NCBI RefSeq assembly: GCF_005518285.1
Contig: NZ_SJDU01000021.1
Location: 1 to 13,043 of the forward strand
Reading direction: 5' to 3'
Origin: Brachyspira catarrhinii
GTDB taxonomy: Bacteria > Spirochaetota > Brachyspiria > Brachyspirales > Brachyspiraceae
Length of the DNA: 13,043 bases
Shown here: positions 7,499-12,203 of the stretch, in pieces
How the letters are laid out: the number at the start of each line of letters is the position of its first letter
Position numbering within the stretch: the first letter of the stretch is position 1
Made by a program: the position numbers and the translations under genes
Notes under the pieces: generated by a model
Told to the model about the DNA's origin: nothing
The model's database searches: none
Seen by the model: the letters and a program-made list of their open reading frames with translations, nothing else

Positions 7499-8387
7499 TA
7501 ACCAGCAATTTTATGAAGATTGGTATGATAGAATATCGGATTCGCCGACAAAAAGCGGTAATGCAAAATGGGAATATTATCTTTTAAGATGTATATTAAA
7601 ATATATAGATAAAAATAATGTAAAAAGTTTATTGGATGTCGGTTGCGGACAAGGGAATAAAACGGCATATATCTCCGAACATTTGGGATTTATTAAAGCG
7701 GTGGGACTTGATGCTTCCAAATCTGGAATAGCTTTAGCCGATAAATTATATTCAAATTATAAAAATTTAAAATTTATAAATTCAAATTTAAATGAATTTT
7801 CTTCTGAAAGTCAAGATAAATACGATATTGTATCCGCTCTTGAAGTTTTAGAGCATATAGAAGATTGGCAAACTCTTTTAAATAATATGATAAATGTTTC
7901 CGACAGATATATATTATTAACTTTTCCAACGGGCAGAATGCGTGATTATGAAAGAAAAATTGGACATTTAAGAAATTTTAAAAGAGGAGAGGTGGAAAAT
8001 TTTTTGGACTTAAGAGGTTTTAAGATAGTAAAAACGTTTTATTCTGGTTTCCCTTTATATACGCCTTTAGCGAGAGATTATATAGACAAACATTATGACA
8101 GTTTTATAGAAAGTATAGATACAAAATTTACAAAATCGCAAGAGCTGTTTCATAATTTTGTTTATTTTTCATTTAAATATTTTTGCTTTAAGAATATAGG
8201 GGATAAATTTACTGGATTATTTATTAAAGATAGTATTACTATAAACAGTAATGGGGGGGGGGGTAATTTTCATCCTGATAATAATCTAAACGAATATTTG
8301 ATAATAATTATAAGCGTTCGGATGCAGAGATGCATTCGGGCGCTTTTTTATTTTAAAAATTTATTAGGAGAGATAGATGGAAAATAA
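7485..8387 (+). CDS. MT2: class I SAM methyltransferase with a poly-G-controlled C-terminal tail
   Basis: The catalytic protein occupies the first 256 codons: motif I SLLDVGCGQGNKT (48-60), VGLDAS (73-78), KYDIVSALEVLEHIEDW (112-128), LLTFPTGRMRDYE, GHLRNFKRGEVENFL and FYSGFPLYTPLA, ending GDKFTGLFIKDSITINSN. An 11-G tract follows, and in this state the frame stays open for a further 40 codons (NFHPDNNLNEYL, then a hydrophobic and basic stretch to ...GEIDGK). This runs across a transcription terminator and overlaps the next gene start by 11 bases. With 9 or 12 G the protein would end right after the glycines; with 10 G it would add about nine residues (VIFILIII). The ATG at 7485 has AAAAGGAG upstream and overlaps MT1. 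MT2 is closest to MT3. The methyl acceptor is probably a glycan or its precursor, by context only. Confidence 0.87.
   Translation: MQENNNQQFYEDWYDRISDSPTKSGNAKWEYYLLRCILKYIDKNNVKSLLDVGCGQGNKTAYISEHLGFIKAVGLDASKSGIALADKLYSNYKNLKFINSNLNEFSSESQDKYDIVSALEVLEHIEDWQTLLNNMINVSDRYILLTFPTGRMRDYERKIGHLRNFKRGEVENFLDLRGFKIVKTFYSGFPLYTPLARDYIDKHYDSFIESIDTKFTKSQELFHNFVYFSFKYFCFKNIGDKFTGLFIKDSITINSNGGGGNFHPDNNLNEYLIIIISVRMQRCIRALFYFKNLLGEIDGK
8253..8263 (+). repeat. Poly-G tract (11 G) at the 3' end of MT2
   Basis: Eleven G, preceded by TAGTATTACTATAAACAGTAAT and followed by TAATTTTCATCC. The immediate TAA is in frame only when the tract is a multiple of three. Here, at 11, translation passes on to 8387. 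Located about 50 bases before the terminator hairpin. Confidence 0.92.
8312..8349 (+). terminator. Strong intrinsic terminator between MT2 and MT3
   Basis: The arms 8312-8326 (AAGCGTTCGGATGCA) and 8331-8345 (TGCATTCGGGCGCTT) form a 15-bp stem, including three G-U pairs, capped by a GAGA (GNRA) tetraloop and running into a T6 tract. It lies 28 bases before the MT3 start, inside what is otherwise a co-directional operon, so MT3 expression needs read-through or disruption of the hairpin. Confidence 0.88.
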
Positions 8388-9156
8388 TAATAAAGAATTT
8401 TACGAATACTTTTATAATAGAAAATCAAATTCTACAACAAAAAGTTGCGCAGCTAAATGGGAATTTTTCTTGCTTAAAAGTATTTTAAAATATGCTAAAA
8501 AAGAAGATGTAAATAATATATTGGAAGTTGGATGCGGACAAGGAAATAAAACCGCTATTATATCCGATTACTTTAAACAAGCTAAAATTATAGGCATAGA
8601 CCCTTCTTCTGCAGGTATAAGAAATGCAAGAGAAAATTATTCAAATTATAAAAATATAGAATTCGTAGAAGATGAACTTAATTCTTTTATAGAAAAAAGC
8701 GATATTAAGAAATTCGATTTAGTTGCAGCTTTGGAAATATTGGAGCATGTAGAGGATTGGGAGAGTTTATTAGAAGATATTATTAATGTTTCTAATAAAT
8801 ACATATTGTTATCTTTTCCTACTGGCAAAATGAGGGATTATGAAAAACATGTAGGACACTTAAGAAATTTCAAAAAAGGCGAAATAGAAAAATTTTTAAA
8901 TATAAGAAACGTTAGAACGATAAAAACTTTTTATGCAGGTTTTCCTTTTTATACTCCGCTTGCAAGAGACTATGTAAATAAAAATTATAATAACTTTATG
9001 AAGAGTATAGAGCATGAATTTACAAAATCTCAAGAAATTTTTCATTATTTTATTTACTTAATTTTTAGATATTTTACTTTTCACAATATAGGCGACCAAT
9101 TTAGCGGATTATTTATCAAAGATAATATTACTACAAACAGTAATGGGGGGGGGTAA
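8377..9156 (+). CDS. MT3: class I SAM methyltransferase ending in a poly-G tract
   Basis: A 259-residue protein, closely parallel to MT2: NILEVGCGQGNKT (motif I, 47-59), IIGIDPSSAG, KFDLVAALEILEHVEDW, LLSFPTGKMRDYE, GHLRNFKKGEIEKFL, FYAGFPFYTPLARDY and GDQFSGLFIKDNITTNSN, followed by three glycines from a 9-G tract and an immediate TAA. Codon 257 is the first tract codon, exactly as in MT2. The ATG has AGGAG six bases upstream and starts inside the MT2 tail, downstream of the terminator, so its expression may depend on MT2 read-through. 10 G would add about 26 residues and 11 G a shorter tail. Paralogous to MT1, MT2 and MT4. Function is probably methylation of a sugar or lipid-linked intermediate; substrate unknown. 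Confidence 0.88.
   Translation: MENNNKEFYEYFYNRKSNSTTKSCAAKWEFFLLKSILKYAKKEDVNNILEVGCGQGNKTAIISDYFKQAKIIGIDPSSAGIRNARENYSNYKNIEFVEDELNSFIEKSDIKKFDLVAALEILEHVEDWESLLEDIINVSNKYILLSFPTGKMRDYEKHVGHLRNFKKGEIEKFLNIRNVRTIKTFYAGFPFYTPLARDYVNKNYNNFMKSIEHEFTKSQEIFHYFIYLIFRYFTFHNIGDQFSGLFIKDNITTNSNGGG
9145..9153 (+). repeat. Poly-G tract (9 G) at the 3' end of MT3
   Basis: Nine G, preceded by ATTACTACAAACAGTAAT and followed by TAAATTA. In the present state the codons are GGG GGG GGG TAA, the shortest form. The flank is nearly the same as that of the MT2 and MT1 tracts. Confidence 0.92.
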
Positions 9157-9242
9157 ATTATATAATAATATTAATAATTTTAGATAAAAGATTAGAAAGT
9201 TATAAAAATTTATATATATTTTATAAAAAATAATTCTTTATA

Positions 9243-9270
9243 TTGACAAATGCATTATTTTTTATATACT
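9243..9270 (+). promoter_or_regulatory. Sigma-70 type promoter of the accessory islet
   Basis: A perfect TTGACA (9243-9248), a 16-base spacer and TATACT (9265-9270), about 38 bases before the ATG at 9309. This gives the islet its own transcription start after the methyltransferase operon. Confidence 0.65.
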
Positions 9271-9308
9271 TAATAATATAAATGTCTTTAAAGAAAAGGA
9301 GAATAACT

Positions 9309-9710
9309 ATGGGATTTTTATTTATAGAACCTAACGACCCTAATGAAACTGCGCATATATTTCCAGCTTTTTACGAAATAGTAGAAGAAGAGATTTATGA
9401 TTTCGTATATCATACATTTAATGATGAATTGTTAGGAAGTATTGATAATTTAGATGATGCAGGCTACACAATAAAACATGAAGAGTTGGGTAATATGATA
9501 GGTGAAAACGCCAATGTAGATTCATATGATAATGAAGCAATTTGTCATGGTGTCGGTGCTACTATTAATGATATAGGGAATGAATTTACTGAACATTATT
9601 GTCAAAATCAATCGGAAGCAAGAACATATGCAGCTAATAGACAAAACGCGGGACACAATATATGTGGAAATTGTGTAAGGCGATTATATAAAAACGATGA
9701 CGATAATTAA
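9309..9710 (+). CDS. Unknown small acidic protein with C-terminal CxxC
   Basis: A 133-residue protein (MGFLFIEPNDPNETAHIFP...). The ATG at 9309 has AAAGGAG directly upstream (9294-9300). An earlier in-frame ATG at 9282 would place its codons over that ribosome site and is rejected. I do not recognise the family. The protein is acidic and contains CHG, HYC and a final HNICGNCVRRLYKN; the Cys/His set (ICGNC with nearby Cys and His) could bind a metal ion. There is no signal peptide or membrane segment, so it is probably cytoplasmic. It has its own promoter at 9243-9270 and is followed by the second toxin-antitoxin-like pair, so it may be an accessory or immunity-type protein, but nothing in its sequence proves this. 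Confidence 0.6.
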   Translation: MGFLFIEPNDPNETAHIFPAFYEIVEEEIYDFVYHTFNDELLGSIDNLDDAGYTIKHEELGNMIGENANVDSYDNEAICHGVGATINDIGNEFTEHYCQNQSEARTYAANRQNAGHNICGNCVRRLYKNDDDN

Positions 9711-9781
9711 TTTATAATAATTAATATAGTTTGCTTAATTGAATTGAAATATATTATATTTTTAAGTAATAAGGAATAAAT

Positions 9782-10372
9782 ATGGTGGATATAATAAAAG
9801 AATTAAATTCGAGAGCTATTAATGAAAACTATAAAAAAGAACTTACGGAAAATGTTCAAAATATTTTTAAATTAGGCGTTATTTCGCCTACCCTTATAGA
9901 TATTTTAAATAAAAAAAATGACGCTTTATTGGAAGAAATTGCAAAATTGAAATATAAAAATAAAGAATTAAAAAATAAAAACGAAGAATTGGAAAAACAA
10001 TTAATATTATACAGAGAGATTTTTAGCTGTAAATATCCTATTAATATTGTGGCGTATATTATAAAGAAGAATTATCATTTGGATTTATCCGAAGAAACCA
10101 TATTGGATATTTCTCAAAAAAATAATATGTTTGACGATGATAGATTTGCTTTGGCAATACCGCTTAGAAATAACGAATTGTCTGTTATTTACTCCCCTAT
10201 AGGCGTAGTTAAAATAATAATATATTCAAAAAAACTTATAGAAGATAAAATATCATCTTTAATAAAAGAAAGCGATAGAGAACCTATGTCGATAGGTAAA
10301 CGAATAAAAGAAATAGAAAAAGAGGTTTCCAAAAATGGAGATTATATATTTTCCACAAGCGGAAAAAAATAA
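9782..10372 (+). CDS. Coiled-coil protein, putative antitoxin partner of the toxin-like ORF at 10335
   Basis: A 196-residue protein with AAGGA six bases before the ATG. Residues 45-77 are a strongly predicted coiled coil (LEEIAKLKYKNKELKNKNEE and on, regularly spaced Leu/Ile with Lys/Glu), which would make it a dimer. The following part (IFSCKYPINIVAYIIKKNYH..., SIGKRIKEIEKEVSK) is not recognised. There is no Panacea domain. Its 3' end overlaps the next small ORF by 38 bases in another frame, the same arrangement as the Panacea gene and its toxin at 3766. Since that downstream ORF resembles the first toxin, this gene is likely the antitoxin or regulator of a second pair with a different partner. 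This is inferred from context, not from homology. Confidence 0.55.
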   Translation: MVDIIKELNSRAINENYKKELTENVQNIFKLGVISPTLIDILNKKNDALLEEIAKLKYKNKELKNKNEELEKQLILYREIFSCKYPINIVAYIIKKNYHLDLSEETILDISQKNNMFDDDRFALAIPLRNNELSVIYSPIGVVKIIIYSKKLIEDKISSLIKESDREPMSIGKRIKEIEKEVSKNGDYIFSTSGKK

Positions 10373-10607
10373 GAATGAAATAATAGATAAAAATTATTAT
10401 CATAGGCTAATTATAGAAGGTTTGGAAAAAGCGATATTAATCAATCCAAAAATAATCGTATCGGCATATAAATTTGCCGTAAAAGATAAGAAATATACGC
10501 TTTTATTTAGGAGTTGTCCTTCTAATAAAGAAAATTATTTAATAGCTTTATATTTTATAGTCGTTAATAATAATATTTATATAGTCGATGCTATACACGA
10601 TAAATAA
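10335..10607 (+). CDS. Putative RelE/ParE-like toxin, second copy of the toxin family
   Basis: A 90-residue protein MEIIYFPQAEKNKNEI... starting inside the preceding gene (overlap of 38 bases), with AGAGG about nine bases upstream. It aligns with the toxin-like ORF at 3766 over LEKAI..(N/K)P.I(I/V).S, the DK(K)Y..L(F)RS strand and the final YFIV.NNNIYIVDAIHDK. That last strand pattern (YF.v..N.IyiidAih.k) resembles HigB/RelE-type toxins and the Gp49-like family. The two copies are diverged, so this is not a recent duplication. Toxin activity is inferred from size, overlap with a partner gene and similarity to the Panacea-linked ORF. Confidence 0.5.
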   Translation: MEIIYFPQAEKNKNEIIDKNYYHRLIIEGLEKAILINPKIIVSAYKFAVKDKKYTLLFRSCPSNKENYLIALYFIVVNNNIYIVDAIHDK

Positions 10608-10623
10608 TAATAAATTTATACGC

Positions 10624-10652
10624 TTGATATAATTAAAGAAATAGTTTATAAT
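10624..10652 (+). promoter_or_regulatory. Sigma-70 type promoter of the helix-turn-helix gene
   Basis: TTGATA (10624-10629), a 17-base spacer and TATAAT (10647-10652), about 35 bases before the ATG at 10686. Good match by sequence only. Confidence 0.6.
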
Positions 10653-10685
10653 TAAATTAAAAATGAAGGAAGGAGGGCATAAATT

Positions 10686-11153
10686 ATGTCAATAAGTGAA
10701 GAGGACAGAAGTATAGCGAGATTTCGTAAAAAAGGCTATATTCTTTCTAAAAATGATAAAATTGATTTGGCAAGAGTTTTAGAAGTTGAAGAAATTACTC
10801 AAAAAGTATTGATAAATGATGCGGAAGAAAGTTTAAAAAGTCTTCAAGACTTTAATGGGGCTAATAGTATAGAGCTAAAGCGTAAAATAAATAAGAATTC
10901 AGTAGAAACCTCTCTTAATATGAAAGGCGAAAATGGAACAGTTAACTTTAATAAAAAAGAATTTAATAATGGTTCTGTTATAGAAGAAAAATCTATTTTT
11001 AACAAGCCAGAGAGTATAGAAGAAAGAAGAGATATTTCAAAGGAACTAAAAGAAGATGGTTATACGCAACGAGAGAGAGCAAATATGATGGGTTGTTCTC
11101 AACCCACAATATCGAGAGACGATAAAGCAAATAAGAATAAAAGAAAAAGTTAA
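10686..11153 (+). CDS. Small protein with C-terminal helix-turn-helix
   Basis: A 155-residue, highly charged protein with a strong AGGAGG ribosome site. The last 40 residues contain ISKELKEDGYTQRERANMMG followed by CSQPTISRDDK, a clear helix-turn-helix of the 'YTQREIA...G.SQPTISR' kind seen in recombinases, phage and plasmid DNA-binding proteins. The first 110 residues, rich in Lys, Glu and Asn, are not recognised; they have no obvious enzyme motif. It has its own promoter (10624-10652) and is the last gene of the islet before the duplicated leader. It may be a regulator of the islet or a leftover from a mobile element. The DNA-binding role is reasonably sure; targets are unknown. Confidence 0.65.
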   Translation: MSISEEDRSIARFRKKGYILSKNDKIDLARVLEVEEITQKVLINDAEESLKSLQDFNGANSIELKRKINKNSVETSLNMKGENGTVNFNKKEFNNGSVIEEKSIFNKPESIEERRDISKELKEDGYTQRERANMMGCSQPTISRDDKANKNKRKS

Positions 11154-11187
11154 TTATTTTATAATTAATAATTAAGGAAAAATTAAT

Positions 11188-11292
11188 ATGAGTTATTATA
11201 GAATGAAGCTAAAAAATATAATGAAATCGCTTATTGTAAGTAGTATTACTATAAACAGTAGGGGAAGTATTCTCATCCTAATAATAATCTAA
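11188..11292 (+). pseudogene. Decayed methyltransferase 3' end with a collapsed poly-G tract
   Basis: A 34-codon frame (MSYYRMKLKN...) with a weak AAGGA site. From 11231 it matches the end of MT2: SLIVSSITINS here against GLFIKDSITINS in MT2, and the DNA TAGTATTACTATAAACAGTA is identical. The 11-G tract of MT2 is replaced by GGGGAAGTATTCT, so no slippery tract is left. The part before 11230 is similar only in places (AAAAATATA against AAGAATATA). It is best read as the remnant tail of a lost methyltransferase that once lay before MT4. Confidence 0.6.
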
Positions 11293-11384
11293 ACGAATAT
11301 TTGATAATAATTATAAGCGTTCGGATGCAGAAATGCATTCGGACGCTTTTTTATTTTAAAAATTTATTAGGAGAGATAGATGGA
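11241..11384 (+). repeat. Direct repeat copy 2: MT tail remnant, terminator and leader of MT4
   Basis: The second copy of 8231-8381. Differences are concentrated in the tract region (GGGGAAG in place of the 11-G tract) and a few base changes, including one in the hairpin arm and one in its loop that keep the fold. Together the two copies flank about 3 kb (MT3, the unknown Cys-containing protein, the second toxin-antitoxin-like pair and the helix-turn-helix gene). Confidence 0.9.
11315..11352 (+). terminator. Intrinsic terminator upstream of MT4
   Basis: The arms 11315-11329 and 11334-11348 give the same 15-bp stem as at 8312-8349, here with a GAAA (GNRA) tetraloop and a T6 tract. The base change in the 3' arm turns a G-U pair into A-U, so pairing is kept while sequence changes. 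It stands 28 bases before MT4. Confidence 0.87.
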
Positions 11385-12117
11385 TAATTATAAAATATAT
11401 AATAACAGATATGAAAGCCATACGGATAGCTATAATTATAGCGGAGGCATTAGGTGGGCGTTTAGTTTAATTAAAGACATTATCAAATATTGCGATAAAG
11501 CGAGCGTAAAAAATATTTTGGATGTCGGCTGCGGAAACGGAGTTAAATCTGTTTTACTTGCAAATTATTTTAGCAATGCAAAACTTTTGGGTATTGATTT
11601 TACGGACGAAGGAATTAAAAAGGCAAACGTTAATTATTCCAAAGTAAGCAATATTCATTTTGAGAAAGCGGATATTTTTGAAATGCAAGCCGAAAAATAC
11701 GATATGGTTTCTTGTCTTGAAGTTTTGGAACATATTGAGGATTGGCAATCCGTATTAAAAAAGATATGCGATATTTCTAGTAAATATGTATTAATATCCG
11801 TTCCTACAGGAAGGATGCGAGATTATGAAAAATATGTCGGTCATTTAAGAAATTTTAAAAAAAGCGAAATAGAAAATTTTGTGGCGGATAAAGGATTTAA
11901 AAAGATAAAAACTTTTTACGCTGGTTTTCCATTTTATTCTCCTTTGGGTAGAGATTGGCTTAATAGAAATTGGAAAGGTTATGAAGAGGATATATCTGGC
12001 GTTTTTACTAAAAAGCAGAAAATCTTTCATACTATTGTTTATATCATTTTTAGGTATTTTTGTTTTAAGAATATCGGCGATAATTTCGTAGGTTTATTTG
12101 AAAAGCGTAATCAATAG
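11380..12117 (+). CDS. MT4: class I SAM methyltransferase without a poly-G tract
   Basis: A 245-residue protein: NILDVGCGNGVKS (motif I, 45-57), LLGIDFTDEG, KYDMVSCLEVLEHIEDW, LISVPTGRMRDYEKYVGHLR, FKKSEIENF and FYAGFPFYSPLGRDW, ending GDNFVGLFEKRNQ. The order of motifs is the same as in MT1-MT3; the GLFEK ending is nearest to MT1. There is no tract in the linker before the YDMVS strand or at the end, so it appears constitutive. AGGAG six bases before the ATG is part of the duplicated leader, which also holds a terminator; no promoter was found between that terminator and the start. Probable glycan or precursor methyltransferase of the same set. Confidence 0.9.
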   Translation: MDNYKIYNNRYESHTDSYNYSGGIRWAFSLIKDIIKYCDKASVKNILDVGCGNGVKSVLLANYFSNAKLLGIDFTDEGIKKANVNYSKVSNIHFEKADIFEMQAEKYDMVSCLEVLEHIEDWQSVLKKICDISSKYVLISVPTGRMRDYEKYVGHLRNFKKSEIENFVADKGFKKIKTFYAGFPFYSPLGRDWLNRNWKGYEEDISGVFTKKQKIFHTIVYIIFRYFCFKNIGDNFVGLFEKRNQ

Positions 12118-12143
12118 ACCATACTAATAATTCTTGTTTACTG

Positions 12144-12171
12144 TTGAAAATTATTTATTTTATTGTAAGAT
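12144..12171 (+). promoter_or_regulatory. Possible promoter of the DUF616-like glycosyltransferase
   Basis: TTGAAA (12144-12149), a 16-base spacer and TAAGAT (12166-12171), about 32 bases before the first ATG. A moderate match in AT-rich DNA. Confidence 0.4.
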
Positions 12172-12203
12172 ATAAGTAGTTTGATAAATAAATGGTATAT
12201 TAT

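Larger units (their letters stand above)
8231..8381 (+). repeat. Direct repeat copy 1: MT tail, tract, terminator and leader
   Basis: This segment, from TAGTATTACTATAAACAGTA to the ATGGA of the following methyltransferase, recurs at 11241-11384. Only the tract region differs in length (20 bases here, 13 there); elsewhere the match is nearly perfect, including CATCCT(G/A)ATAATAATCTAA, the hairpin and the TTATTAGGAGAGATAG ribosome site. Identity stops a few bases into the coding region. Confidence 0.9.

Noticed and set aside
9282..9308. Longer N-terminus of the unknown Cys-containing protein from ATG 9282
   Set aside because: Its codons cover AAAGGAG, which is ideally placed for the ATG at 9309.
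8231..11384. Insertion sequence or transposon ends
   Set aside because: The repeats are direct, contain a gene tail, terminator and ribosome site rather than terminal inverted repeats, and no transposase or integrase gene lies between them. The helix-turn-helix protein lacks a catalytic domain.
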